Below, piece by piece: positions 14,519 to 23,416 of a stretch of 39,344 bases of DNA. Each line of letters begins with the position of its first letter. Position 1 is the first letter of the stretch. Source of the DNA: Planctomycetota bacterium. GTDB lineage: Bacteria; Planctomycetota; Planctomycetia; Gemmatales; Gemmataceae. The stretch is from NCBI GenBank assembly GCA_021807595.1, contig JAKBCS010000038.1, positions 1 to 39,344 on the forward strand, read 5' to 3'. The translations under genes were made by a program, and so were the position numbers. A model generated the notes under the pieces. It was not told the origin of the DNA and made no database searches. It worked only from the letters and a program-made list of their open reading frames with translations.

Positions 14519-17338
14519 ATGAGTCAGGGTACGGTTGCCAGTCGTCTCAATTTAGACGCCATTGAGGCGGCCTATCAAAGTTGGCGAAGCAATCCCGATT
14601 CGGTCGATCCGAGTTGGCAATTCTTCTTCGAGGGCTTTGAGCTGGGAGCCGCGCAGCCGAGTGCGCCGCGCAGCCGACCCGGCGACGGCGCTTCGCAAAC
14701 GTCTATCGTTCGCTTGATCTACGCCTACCGCGACCTCGGCCATTTCCTCGCTCACCTCGATCCCCTCAGCGAGCCGCGCGCCAGCCATCCCTTGTTGGAA
14801 CTGTCCGAATTCGGTTTCGGCGAGGCCGATCTCGAGCGCAACTTTAGCACCGCTCCGTTTCTAGGGCTAAAGAGCGGCACGCTGCGGGAACTGATCGACG
14901 CTCTCAAGGACACCTACTGCCGCAGCATCGGCGTCGAGTACATGCACATCCAGGACACGCGCATTCGCCGTTGGCTTCAGGAACGCATGGAGCCGGGCCG
15001 CAATCGCCCGCGCTTCGATCGGGTGAAAAAAGTACGCATCCTGAACAGCCTGCACTACGCCGAGCTATTCGAGCGCTTCCTGCACACCCGCTACACCGGA
15101 CAGAAACGCTTCTCGTTGGAAGGGGCGGAGACGCTCATCCCGATCTTGGAAACGATCGTCGAACAAGCGCCGAGTTTCCACGTCCGGGAGATCGTACTGG
15201 GCATGGCGCATCGCGGTCGGCTCAACGTCTTGGCCAACATTCTCCGCAAGCCCTACGAAGAGATCTTCGCGCAGTTCGAGGACAAGTATCTGCCGGACTC
15301 CACCGATGGCGACGGCGACGTGAAATATCATCTGGGCTTCTCCAGCGATCGCGTTAATTCGGACGGCAAGAAAGTGCATTTGTCGCTGGCACCCAATCCC
15401 AGCCATCTGGAAGCGGTCGATCCGGTCGTCGAGGGACGAACGCGCGCCAAGCAGACGTTGTTCGGCGACCGCGAGCGCTTGTGGGGCATTCCGGTTCTGG
15501 TTCACGGCGACGCGGCCTTCGCCGGACAAGGACTGATCGCCGAAACGTTGAACCTGTCGCAGTTGGCCGGCTACACGACCGGCGGCACGATTCACGTCAT
15601 CGTCAACAATCAGATCGGCTTCACCACCGCTCCCAGCGACGCGCGTTCGACGACCTACTGCACCGACATCGCCAAGATGATCCAAGCGCCGATCTTCCAC
15701 GTCAACGGCGAAGATCCGGAGGCTTCGGTCTTCGTGGCCGAATTGGCCTTCGAGTTCCGCCAAGCGTTTCGCCGCGACGTGGTGATCGATATGTTCTGCT
15801 ATCGACGCCACGGCCACAACGAGGGCGACGATCCGTCGTTCACGCAACCGATCATGTACGGCAAGATTCGCCATCGCCCCTCGCTGTCGTCGATCTACAC
15901 CGAACAACTCATTATGATGGGCGATCTGACGGTCGAGGAGACCGAGGCCGTTACCGAGAAATTCGAGAATAAACTGCAATCGTCGCTGGAAGGAGTGCGA
16001 ACCGGGCCATCGCACTATCCGACCATGCACGGCTTCGACGGTCAATGGAAGGGCATGACCGCGCGCTATTCCCACACGCCCGTGGAAACCGGAGTCGCCG
16101 AGGAGACCTTGGGCAAGATCGTCGAACGACTGACGCGCGTGCCGGACAACTTTGAAATGCACCCGACGGTGGCGCGTATCTTCAAGACCTATTTACAGGA
16201 CATAAGGGATCGCAAACCGATTCTTTGGCCCTTAGCCGAGCTGTTGGCGTTCGGGACGTTGTTGCTCGAAGGCACGCCGGTGCGGCTGAGCGGTCAAGAC
16301 AGCCGCCGCGGCACCTTCAGCCAACGGCATTCGGTCGTCTACGACGCTCGCACCGGCGAACCGCATTCTCCACTCGACGATCTCGCTCCCCAGCAGGCGC
16401 GCTTCGATGTCTACGACAGTCTGTTGTCCGAAGCCGCGGTGTTAGGGTTCGAGTTCGGCTACGGCATGGACGCGCCGCACACCTTGGTGCTATGGGAAGC
16501 GCAGTTCGGCGACTTCGCCAACGGCGCGCAGGTCATCATCGATCAGTTCGTCGCCTCCAGCGAATCGAAATGGCAGCGCGACAGCGGCGTGGTGATGTTG
16601 CTGCCGCACGGCTACGAGGGGCAAGGCCCGGAGCATTCGAGCGCGCGGCTCGAACGCTATCTGCAATTGTGCGCCGAAGACAACATGCAAGTCTGCTACC
16701 CCTCGACGCCGGCGCAGTATTTCCACCTTTTGCGTCGGCAAATGAAGCGTAACTTCCGCAAGCCGCTCATCGTGATGACCCCCAAGAGCCTGCTTCGACT
16801 CAAGGCGGCGAATTCTCCTCTCGACGAATTCGTCGAAGGCCGTTTCCACGAAGTGCTGGACGATGCCGGAGTGGAGGCGGCGCGCGTTCGCCGCGTCCTG
16901 CTTTGTAGCGGCAAAGTGTATTACGATCTGTTGGAGCGCCGCACCGAGAGCAAGGCCAGCGACGTGGCCATCGTCCGCGTCGAGCAACTCTATCCTTTCG
17001 CGGAAGATTCGATGCAACGCATCCTGGCACGCTATCGCAAGGCCAAGGAATGGGTGTGGGTGCAGGAAGAATCTCAGAACATGGGCGGTTGGTCGTTCGT
17101 CGAGCCGCGTCTCCGCGCTTTGGGCTACAACTTTGAATACGTTGGCCGCGACGCCAGCGCCAGTCCGGCCACCGGCTCTCTGGGCGTGCATCGGCGCGAA
17201 CAGAAGGAATTGGTTGAGGCGGCCATCGGCGGCCCCGCGCCGCATCTGGTCCGCGCCGGCAGCGCCGCCTCGCTCTATTCGACGACCGCTACCAACGGCG
17301 CGGCATCCGAACGAATCCCCGCTCCGGCTGGGAAATGA
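14519..17338 (+). CDS. sucA: 2-oxoglutarate dehydrogenase E1 component
   Basis: 939 residues from the ATG at 14519, giving an N-terminus (LDAIEAAYQSWRSNPDSVDPSW) typical of E1o; the frame is open a further 21 codons upstream. Visible family motifs are RFSLEGAETLIPIL, LGMAHRGRLNVLANI, KYHLGFSSDR, LSLAPNPSHLEAVDPVVEG, GDAAFAGQG and the thiamine diphosphate binding HVIVNNQIGFTT. FCYRRHGHNEGDDPSFTQP follows, then in the C-terminal half DSRRGTFSQRHSV, LPHGYEGQGPEHSSAR and WVQEESQNMGGW. The enzyme decarboxylates 2-oxoglutarate on thiamine diphosphate and passes the succinyl group to the lipoyl arm of E2, encoded next. The N-terminus is not fused to an E2 domain. The 93-base gap to sucB is filled by a long hairpin. 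No lpd gene is in the window. Confidence 0.96.
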   Translation: MSQGTVASRLNLDAIEAAYQSWRSNPDSVDPSWQFFFEGFELGAAQPSAPRSRPGDGASQTSIVRLIYAYRDLGHFLAHLDPLSEPRASHPLLELSEFGFGEADLERNFSTAPFLGLKSGTLRELIDALKDTYCRSIGVEYMHIQDTRIRRWLQERMEPGRNRPRFDRVKKVRILNSLHYAELFERFLHTRYTGQKRFSLEGAETLIPILETIVEQAPSFHVREIVLGMAHRGRLNVLANILRKPYEEIFAQFEDKYLPDSTDGDGDVKYHLGFSSDRVNSDGKKVHLSLAPNPSHLEAVDPVVEGRTRAKQTLFGDRERLWGIPVLVHGDAAFAGQGLIAETLNLSQLAGYTTGGTIHVIVNNQIGFTTAPSDARSTTYCTDIAKMIQAPIFHVNGEDPEASVFVAELAFEFRQAFRRDVVIDMFCYRRHGHNEGDDPSFTQPIMYGKIRHRPSLSSIYTEQLIMMGDLTVEETEAVTEKFENKLQSSLEGVRTGPSHYPTMHGFDGQWKGMTARYSHTPVETGVAEETLGKIVERLTRVPDNFEMHPTVARIFKTYLQDIRDRKPILWPLAELLAFGTLLLEGTPVRLSGQDSRRGTFSQRHSVVYDARTGEPHSPLDDLAPQQARFDVYDSLLSEAAVLGFEFGYGMDAPHTLVLWEAQFGDFANGAQVIIDQFVASSESKWQRDSGVVMLLPHGYEGQGPEHSSARLERYLQLCAEDNMQVCYPSTPAQYFHLLRRQMKRNFRKPLIVMTPKSLLRLKAANSPLDEFVEGRFHEVLDDAGVEAARVRRVLLCSGKVYYDLLERRTESKASDVAIVRVEQLYPFAEDSMQRILARYRKAKEWVWVQEESQNMGGWSFVEPRLRALGYNFEYVGRDASASPATGSLGVHRREQKELVEAAIGGPAPHLVRAGSAASLYSTTATNGAASERIPAPAGK

Positions 17339-17343
17339 CATCT

Positions 17344-17411
17344 CGGTTTGCCGCGACGCACGGCGGCACGCAGGATTGCTCCCGCGTGCCGCCGCGCGTC
17401 GCGGCAAACCG
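17344..17411. repeat. Family A palindrome between sucA and sucB
   Basis: Outer arms CGGTTTGCCGCGACGC (17344-17359) and its exact complement (17396-17411) enclose a second pair, GGCGGCACGC and GCGTGCCGCC, around a loop of about 12 bases. The hairpin begins 5 bases after the sucA stop and ends 20 bases before sucB, leaving the GAGAGG ribosome site free. Confidence 0.92.
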
Positions 17412-17431
17412 ACAAACACCGAGAGGTTCTC

Positions 17432-18688
17432 ATGTCCGTGGAGATTAAAGTACCGCCCGTCGGCGAATCGGTGACGGAGGGAACCATCGGTCGTTGGCTG
17501 AAGGCGAACGGCGCGGCGGTTAAAGCCAACGAGCCGGTGTGCGAGTTGGAGACCGACAAGGCCATGACGGAGGTGATGGCTCCCGTTTCGGGGCGTCTGG
17601 CCATCGCCGCGGTAGAGGGACAGAAAGTCGCCATCGGTTCGGTGATCGGACGCGTTGAGGAAGGAGCGGCACAATCTGCTCCTGCCTCTCCCTCGAAACC
17701 GGCGCAACCTGCCAAGCGCAACGGCGAAGCGCCAACCGTCGTCGCCGAGCCGATCTTGTCGCCGGCAGCACGCCATCTCGCCGCCAACGAAGGCATTGAT
17801 CCCCATCAACTGACGGGCAGCGGACGCGGGGGGCGCATCCTCAAGGAAGACATCTTGGCCCACGTTCCCTCGCGCGTCGCAAACGCCGTGGGGCAGACAC
17901 TTCCGCCCGATACGTCGCCGATTCAAGCCGGAAAGTCCGACCTTCCCGCTCCGATTCAGGCCGAAAAGCCCGACCTCCCAGCGAAGAACGGAAGAGAACG
18001 GCGCGAGCGCATGACGCCGATTCGCGCGCGCATCGCCGAACGCCTGCTTGCCGCCCAGCAGAACGCCGCCATTCTGACGACGTTCAACGAGGCGGACATG
18101 AGCGCCATCATGGGGTTGCGAACGAAGTACAAGGAGAGCTTCCAGAAGAAGCACGGCGTTGGCCTGGGCTTTATGAGTTTCTTCGTCAAGGCGGCGGTCG
18201 AGGCGTTGCATGCCTACCCTGCCGTCAACGCCTCCATCGACGGCGGCGACATTGTTTTTCACAACTACTACGACATCGGAGTCGCCGTCAGCACCGAGAA
18301 GGGGCTTATGGTTCCGGTGCTGCGCAACGCCGACGACTTGAGTTTTGCCGGTATCGAGAAGGGCATCGCCGCCCTGGCTCAGAAGGCGCGCGACAACAAG
18401 ATCGGCGTGAACGATCTGCAAGGCGGCACGTTCACCATCACGAATGGGGGCATATTCGGATCGCTTTTGTCCACTCCAATTCTCAATCCTCCCCAGAGCG
18501 CGATCCTTGGCATGCACGCCATCCAAAAGCGTCCCGTCGCCGTAAACGATGAAGTTGTCGTTCGTCCGATGATGTATCTGGCGCTGTCTTACGATCATCG
18601 CCTGATCGACGGGCGCGAGGCGGTAAGTTTTCTAGTGCGCATGAAGGATTGTCTGGAAAGCCCCGAACGGCTGCTGTTGGAGATCTGA
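17432..18688 (+). CDS. sucB: Dihydrolipoyllysine-residue succinyltransferase (E2 of 2-oxoglutarate dehydrogenase)
   Basis: 418 residues from the ATG at 17432, with GAGAGG 5 bases upstream. The lipoyl domain covers 1-78, with the lipoylated Lys43 in ELETDKAM. The E1/E3-binding domain is at about 109-146 ([16 protein letters not shown]...[11 protein letters not shown]). The linker contains a duplicated PIQAxKxDLPA motif (163-184), and the trimer-forming catalytic domain runs from about 190 to the end, with the catalytic His389 and Asp393 in DHRLIDG. The enzyme moves the succinyl group from the lipoyl arm to CoA. It lies directly after sucA and is presumably co-transcribed through the hairpin. 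The lone lipoyl domain and length are normal for SucB. Confidence 0.95.
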   Translation: MSVEIKVPPVGESVTEGTIGRWLKANGAAVKANEPVCELETDKAMTEVMAPVSGRLAIAAVEGQKVAIGSVIGRVEEGAAQSAPASPSKPAQPAKRNGEAPTVVAEPILSPAARHLAANEGIDPHQLTGSGRGGRILKEDILAHVPSRVANAVGQTLPPDTSPIQAGKSDLPAPIQAEKPDLPAKNGRERRERMTPIRARIAERLLAAQQNAAILTTFNEADMSAIMGLRTKYKESFQKKHGVGLGFMSFFVKAAVEALHAYPAVNASIDGGDIVFHNYYDIGVAVSTEKGLMVPVLRNADDLSFAGIEKGIAALAQKARDNKIGVNDLQGGTFTITNGGIFGSLLSTPILNPPQSAILGMHAIQKRPVAVNDEVVVRPMMYLALSYDHRLIDGREAVSFLVRMKDCLESPERLLLEI

Positions 18689-18700
18689 TACCTTCGACCG

Positions 18701-18727
18701 GGGCGGGAAATGTTTGGACTCCCGCCC
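18701..18727. terminator. Hairpin between convergent sucB and DUF1573 gene
   Basis: GGGCGGGA (18701-18708) pairs with TCCCGCCC (18720-18727) around an 11-base loop, 12 bases after the sucB stop. A second small hairpin, GCGCCC/GGGCGC (18756-18771), overlaps the stop of the convergent gene. There is no T-run, so intrinsic termination is only a possibility. Confidence 0.4.
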
Positions 18728-18762
18728 TTCGACGCGCTGGAAGCCGCGATGTGGTGCGCCCC

Positions 18763-19749
18763 TCAGGGCGCGGAAACGCCGTCGATGGTGACGACGACCG
18801 GCGCGTCTTGCAGGTCGGTCTTTATTTTGATTTCTCGTTTGAACTCTCCCATGCGGGACAAGACGCATTGGAACGACAACACTTGCACCGGCGAGGCCGT
18901 CTCGGAGGGCTTGGGATCGAGTTTTATTTCTTCGTTAAGTCCCTCGACGCCGAGAACCCGGAACGGCTTGGTTCCGCGAATGACGACCCGACGCGCCGTG
19001 GCTGCGCCGATCTTGACGGTTCCCAAACTCAGCGCCGACGGCGATACGGTCAAGTTTGACTGGATTGTCCCCTCTACCAACACGGGTAGCAACGGACTGG
19101 CGGGATCGTTCGTTTTTAGCAATAAATCGCCGCGCATCGCGCCAACCGGCGCATCCGCCTTCAGCGTCACACGGATGCGATAGCCGACTTGTCCCGGACG
19201 GCGATAGAGTTCGCTCAGGGATAAATCGACGGGCAATTCCTTCGCCGACACCTCGGTCACTTGCCAATCGAGAACGCCGGCATATTCCACGTCCACAACT
19301 TGACTGGCTGTTTGGCCGCGCGTCGTGGTGCCGAAGCTGACTTGACCCGGATTGAAAACGATGTCGGCGCGGCTATTGGCACTGACGCGCAGTTGCGCGG
19401 TGGAGATGAAATCGGGTCCGACCGACACGGAGATGCCGACCGTTTTCGGCCCGACGAAACGGCGGGCATCCATGGTCACCTCGATAGCGGTTGCCTCGCG
19501 CGGTTCCAAAACCCGCTTGACTGGAGTGGCGGCCACACAGCCGCAGCCGCTCTTCACGGCGGTTATCTCCATGCGCACCGCGTAGATGTTGGTGATGATA
19601 AAACGATGGGACAGTTGCGCCCCGCGGGGCACACTGCCGAAGTCGTGATTGAGTCCGTCCTTAAACATCTTCTCGGCCCACGGTCCCTGAGCTGCCGCCG
19701 GAGCCGACCCAAATGCGACCGTAAATAATAGAATGAAAGCGTGCTTCAT
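18763..19749 (-). CDS. Exported DUF1573 protein (paralogue 1)
   Basis: 328 residues with a signal peptide (MKHAFILLFTVAFGSAPAAAQ, likely cut near residue 21). The first Ig-like DUF1573 domain carries HDFGSVPRGAQLSHRFIITN and SGCGCVAA, the Cys-Gly-Cys being typical of the family, then LEPREATAIEV. Two further beta-rich repeats follow (VSFGTTTRGQ at about 140 and LSLGTVKIG at about 245), each starting like a DUF1573/ASPM-type domain. DUF1573 proteins are common in planctomycetes and Bacteroidetes and act outside the cytoplasm, but no biochemical role is established. A closely similar gene on the same strand lies at 20467-21447, so this looks like an old tandem duplication with a DinB-like gene in between. 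Confidence 0.85.
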   Translation of the reverse strand: MKHAFILLFTVAFGSAPAAAQGPWAEKMFKDGLNHDFGSVPRGAQLSHRFIITNIYAVRMEITAVKSGCGCVAATPVKRVLEPREATAIEVTMDARRFVGPKTVGISVSVGPDFISTAQLRVSANSRADIVFNPGQVSFGTTTRGQTASQVVDVEYAGVLDWQVTEVSAKELPVDLSLSELYRRPGQVGYRIRVTLKADAPVGAMRGDLLLKTNDPASPLLPVLVEGTIQSNLTVSPSALSLGTVKIGAATARRVVIRGTKPFRVLGVEGLNEEIKLDPKPSETASPVQVLSFQCVLSRMGEFKREIKIKTDLQDAPVVVTIDGVSAP

Positions 19750-19916
19750 GTTTAACTACTCCTTCCGAGCAATGCACGACGGACATGCGAGAGGCCCACG
19801 AGCGAAGCCAGTTAATTTTACCCAGATGCCTTGCCACGGTGAAGACGGATTCTGAACGCCCCGTCGTTCGAGAGACGAATAAAACTAGGAAAACTCGGTA
19901 ATTGGGAGAAATCAAA

Positions 19917-20378
19917 ATGACGGTAGACGCGGCAGCCTTAACGAAGACGGCACTCATTGAGACTTTGGAGAAGCTGCGCGATGAGGTGCGCAGCCTGGCG
20001 GAACCGCTAAGCGAGACGGCTTTTTGGACGAAAGCCATCGATCCCGGCAATTCATTCGGACATTTGGTTTTGCATCTGACCGGCAACCTCAATCACTTCG
20101 TCGGCGCTCAACTCGGCGGGAGCGGGTACGTCCGACAGCGCGAGCGCGAGTTTACCGAGGAGAATCCACCGAACAAACGAGAAGCCCTGCACAAACTCGA
20201 TGAAGCCGTGGCGACTTTTCGCCTCGTCGTGTCCGGACTGAGCGAAGAGCAGTTGGCCGCTCCACATCCCGAATCGCGCTTCGGCTGCACGCTCAAAGCG
20301 CTCACCTTCCTGCTTACCCATTTCGCTCTTCATCGCGGGCAGATGTCGTATCTCGTCCGCCTGATCCCCGCAAAATAG
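19917..20378 (+). CDS. DinB-like four-helix protein
   Basis: 153 residues from the ATG at 19917, with GGGAGAA 6 bases upstream. The helix-rich sequence has the three spaced histidines of the DinB/YfiT fold that bind a divalent metal: His in FGHLVLHLTGNLNHF (helix 2) and THFALHRGQMSYL (last helix). Bacterial members of this superfamily include thiol-dependent transferases, and many are uncharacterised; the present one resembles the DUF1572/DinB_2 group. It is transcribed opposite to both DUF1573 genes that flank it. A 9-base inverted repeat (GGGATTTCG at 20396-20404 and its complement at 20456-20464) lies between its stop and that of the convergent DUF1573 gene and may mark transcript ends. 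Confidence 0.82.
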   Translation: MTVDAAALTKTALIETLEKLRDEVRSLAEPLSETAFWTKAIDPGNSFGHLVLHLTGNLNHFVGAQLGGSGYVRQREREFTEENPPNKREALHKLDEAVATFRLVVSGLSEEQLAAPHPESRFGCTLKALTFLLTHFALHRGQMSYLVRLIPAK

Positions 20379-20466
20379 AGCAACTTTGCGTTCGAGGGAT
20401 TTCGCCGGAACATGGAACGATTGGACAAATCGCGCCATCTTCCAACGAAATCCCCCCAACGAGACC

Positions 20467-21447
20467 CTACGGTACGATCGTCGCTCCGACCTGGAAGTCG
20501 AGTTTATTGTCGCCTTCCAAGTCGGTGAGAATGCGCAGTTTGCGCGTCACCTCACCGGGTTCACCCGCTTTGAACTTGACGGTCAACACATGGACCGGCT
20601 TGGCGTCGGGGCTGTCGATCTTCACGGCAAGATTGGCGTCGGTCCCTAGGACTTCGGCAATCTTAAACGGTTTGACGCCGCGAACGATGATGCGTCGTTC
20701 GCTGTCCGTCCGCGTTTTCAGCGAGCCGAGCGCCACATTCTCTGGGTGAATGCTGAGCGCCGATTCGATCTCCACCGTCAAGGGCACGCGAATGGGTGCC
20801 ATGGCGGCATCGTTGGTTTTCAACCAGATGTCGGTGTACCACTTGCCGACGGGGGCATCGGCCCGCAAGCGAGCAGTGAGTTGGAAGCCGACTTCGGTAT
20901 CCGAGCGTCGGACTTCTTGGACGATCGGCTGAATGTAATTGCTCTCGCTTTTGACTTCGGCAATTTGGAGCGAGTTGTTGCCGTAGAACGAGAGCAACAC
21001 GGATGCGGACGGCGTTCCGCCGCGCTTGATCTGCCCGAAGGCCAAGGTATCGGGCGTGACGGAGAAATCGTTGCGACCGTTGGCCTGCACGAGGAGCCGC
21101 ACTTCCTCGAAGTTGGGCCGATTGAACTGGACGAAGACAGTCACCGTCTTGTAGCCGGTGAAGCGGGTAGTGTCCATGCGCGCGACGATGTGCGTCGATT
21201 CTCCGGGTTCGAGATGGCCCTTGAGAGCGACGGCGCTGACACAACCGCAGGAAACGCGAACGCTAGAAATGTTGACGGGCCCCCGAGTGTTGTTGGTAAC
21301 TCGGAAGGGATGCGACAGCGTGGGTCCGCGAGGCACGGCCCCAAAATCTTTGGAGAACTCTTCAAAGAGCGCGTCGGCCCAGGTGGCCGACAGAGCGGGA
21401 CTGGCTGCCCACAGACCCACTACGACAACCAAACCATACCGCAACAT
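20467..21447 (-). CDS. Exported DUF1573 protein (paralogue 2)
   Basis: 326 residues from the ATG at 21447; the frame stays open another 115 codons upstream, but those residues look like untranslated sequence, and the N-terminus MLRYGLVVVVGLWAASPALSA is a good signal peptide. The first domain has KDFGAVPRGPTLSHPFRVTN, SCGCVSA with the family Cys pair, LEPGESTHIVARMDTTRF and KTVTVFVQF, closely parallel to paralogue 1. Further beta-rich repeats start at LAFGQIKRGG and VALGSLKTR. The parallel domain order and the conserved phrases such as TRFTGYKTV against RRFVGPKTV show common descent of the two genes. Location is periplasm or cell surface; the role is unknown. Confidence 0.85.
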   Translation of the reverse strand: MLRYGLVVVVGLWAASPALSATWADALFEEFSKDFGAVPRGPTLSHPFRVTNNTRGPVNISSVRVSCGCVSAVALKGHLEPGESTHIVARMDTTRFTGYKTVTVFVQFNRPNFEEVRLLVQANGRNDFSVTPDTLAFGQIKRGGTPSASVLLSFYGNNSLQIAEVKSESNYIQPIVQEVRRSDTEVGFQLTARLRADAPVGKWYTDIWLKTNDAAMAPIRVPLTVEIESALSIHPENVALGSLKTRTDSERRIIVRGVKPFKIAEVLGTDANLAVKIDSPDAKPVHVLTVKFKAGEPGEVTRKLRILTDLEGDNKLDFQVGATIVP

Positions 21448-21790
21448 AGTTACCCTATCTTGCTTCTCGGCCCCGAGAGAACGCCTGGAGCTACGCGCCG
21501 CGAAAGAGGCGAACTCGGAAAGCCACCCAATCCTTCCCCCCGCGCGCTCCAATGTCAACGAGGGAGGGACAGATTTGCCGCTGCCGACTTCCTTTCGAGA
21601 GTATCTATCGGAGTTGTAGCTTCGATCCCTATAGATTCCCTGTTTTCCAATATCACCAACGTGAGTTTTTGTTTCCCAACGGCGTCGATTCTTGTAAAGA
21701 GAAGCGGCTTTCTCTCGATGCGCCGGATCGAACGGTTTGCTTTTTGGGAGAGACTGGTAAAGTAAGGGAAATCGATGTGTGGAGGATGCC
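21448..21790. other. Divergent intergenic region between DUF1573 gene 2 and NTF2-like gene
   Basis: A 343-bp gap. The minus-strand DUF1573 frame is open through most of it, but without a ribosome site or plausible protein sequence. The half next to the NTF2-like gene is richer in A and T than its surroundings, as expected for a promoter, yet no pair of -35 and -10 boxes with normal spacing stands out. Confidence 0.4.
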
Positions 21791-22192
21791 ATGAACGATG
21801 CGACGACGACCGAATTATTGGAACTGAATCAGAGACTTTTGGACTCTATTACTCTAGGCGACTGGGCGACGTATCAGGAATTGTGCGATCCGTCGCTAAC
21901 GGCGATGGAGCCGGAATCGCTGGGCCATCTGGTCGAAGGAATGGACTTTCACCGCTACTACTTCGATCTCGGCGGCATTCGCGGCCGGCATCAAACGACC
22001 ATGTGCGACCCGCGAGTGCGCCTCATGGGCGACGTGGCGGTCCTGTCCTATATGCGTCTGGTGCAGCGCATAGGTCCGGACGGCAACGCGCTGACGGTCG
22101 GCCACGCCGAGACGCGCGTCTGGCAACGCCGCGACGGCCGCTGGCGGCACGTCCATTTCCATCGCTCGATGCTGATACCGATGTCGAATTGA
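21791..22192 (+). CDS. CaMKII association-domain / NTF2-like protein
   Basis: 133 residues from the ATG at 21791, with GGAGG 5 bases upstream. The sequence follows the association domain of calcium/calmodulin-dependent kinase II, a cone-shaped fold of the SnoaL/DUF4440 group: LLELNQRLLDSITLGDWATYQEL, DPSLTAMEPESLGHLVEGMDFHRYYFD, TTMCDPRVRLMGDVAVLSY and ETRVWQRRDGRWRHVHFHRS. Bacterial members are stand-alone, form oligomers and may bind or convert small ligands; there is no kinase domain here. It converges on the reductase gene, with only 31 bases between stops. Confidence 0.85.
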   Translation: MNDATTTELLELNQRLLDSITLGDWATYQELCDPSLTAMEPESLGHLVEGMDFHRYYFDLGGIRGRHQTTMCDPRVRLMGDVAVLSYMRLVQRIGPDGNALTVGHAETRVWQRRDGRWRHVHFHRSMLIPMSN

Positions 22193-22223
22193 ACGAACGC
22201 ATGGTCCACACGGAACGGGGATG

Positions 22224-23285
22224 CTAAATCGGATCCCCTTCGTCTTCTCGTTCCACCCCCGGCACTTGTAGCACGAAGTCGGCCCCGAAAGCCAACGACG
22301 GCGTTTGATACCCCGGTGGAGCGTCGCCGGCCAATACGCGCGCCAATACTGCCAAGGCGGTCAGCATGGTGAACGTGTATCCTTCCGGCCCACGCAAGCG
22401 GGAGACCATCCGCCGACCTTGGCCATCTTCCACTTCTCCCCACAACAGCGTGCAGCCCTTGGCGCGTTCCTCGGCGGACGGTCCCGGAGGCCCCGCTTGG
22501 ATGCGGCGCTTGAGAAAATATTGCACCGGCGACGAACGCAGCGCCCAACCGAGATGCCGGCTCAGTTGCATGAAGCGCAGTTCGCGCCGCGAGACGGCCG
22601 TGTAGACCTCCACGTCGCCGATGCCGGTACTGCGGAAGGCGGTGGATACATCTCCCCACGGAATGGTGACAGCGAGTCGCGCGCCGCGGCCGAAGTCGAT
22701 GTCGCGCGTCCGCCACGCCGCCGGCACACTCGTCAACGCGCCGCCCCGCCGCACGCAGCCACCGCCATGAAGATTCTCGACAATGGTTGTGGCCGTACCG
22801 CGCGAATAGCGTCCGATGCCGTGAAATCCCAAGGCCAAATGCTCGGCCCCGGGAAGGCGTCGGTGGAGATGAGCGGCGAGACAGTCGGAAGGAACCACGT
22901 CGAAACCGACGCCGGGCAACAACAAAATCCCTGCCGCCATTGCCTCGGTATCGCGCGCCGCGATGCTCTCAAAGACGCCGATTTCGCCGGTGATGTCGAG
23001 ATAGTGAACGCGCGCCTCCAGACAGGCATCGACCATCGGTTGCGCCGTGTGGGCAAACGGGCCGGCACAGAGTAGGACGGCTTTGACCCGCTCTAAACCG
23101 GCGCGAGTCGCAGCCGCGTCGTCCAACGCGAAGATGCGATGTTCCAGTCCAAGTTCGTGGGCCAGGGAACCCACTGCCTCGGCGTTGCGTCCCGCCAGAA
23201 TCGGACGCAAGCCGCGAACCACGGCCTCCCGAGCGATGAGTTGCCCCGTGTAGCCGTTCGCACCGTAGAGTAAAAACGCGGACAT
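22224..23285 (-). CDS. Saccharopine dehydrogenase-like NAD(P)-binding reductase
   Basis: 353 residues. The N-terminal Rossmann motif YGANGYTGQ (8-16), followed by GLRPILAGRN, LCAGPFAH, CLEARVHYLDITGE and GVGFDVVPSDCLAAHL, is typical of the saccharopine dehydrogenase-like family that includes mycobacterial trans-acting enoyl reductases. These proteins bind NAD(P)H; bacterial members are mostly uncharacterised and should not be taken as true lysine-pathway enzymes. The remaining part is a mixed alpha/beta region ending with GYTFTMLTALAVLARVL, also seen in relatives. No lysine or polyketide genes are nearby, so the substrate cannot be inferred. It begins 131 bases from the divergent TolC-family gene. 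Confidence 0.82.
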   Translation of the reverse strand: MSAFLLYGANGYTGQLIAREAVVRGLRPILAGRNAEAVGSLAHELGLEHRIFALDDAAATRAGLERVKAVLLCAGPFAHTAQPMVDACLEARVHYLDITGEIGVFESIAARDTEAMAAGILLLPGVGFDVVPSDCLAAHLHRRLPGAEHLALGFHGIGRYSRGTATTIVENLHGGGCVRRGGALTSVPAAWRTRDIDFGRGARLAVTIPWGDVSTAFRSTGIGDVEVYTAVSRRELRFMQLSRHLGWALRSSPVQYFLKRRIQAGPPGPSAEERAKGCTLLWGEVEDGQGRRMVSRLRGPEGYTFTMLTALAVLARVLAGDAPPGYQTPSLAFGADFVLQVPGVEREDEGDPI

Positions 23286-23416
23286 AGCAGCCTCCCTCGC
23301 CTATGTTACCGATTTTTCGACGAACCTCGACTGGGCGATCCCTGAAACTAAATGCATAAAAATTAACCGCCTCGCTCCATCGCGGTCGATACGATGGTTA
23401 GGCTTTGCGCCATCGG

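Noticed and set aside
16490-18598. 702-codon open frame opposite sucA and sucB
   Set aside because: Antisense across the end of sucA, the hairpin and most of sucB; no family resemblance. Open only because of codon bias.
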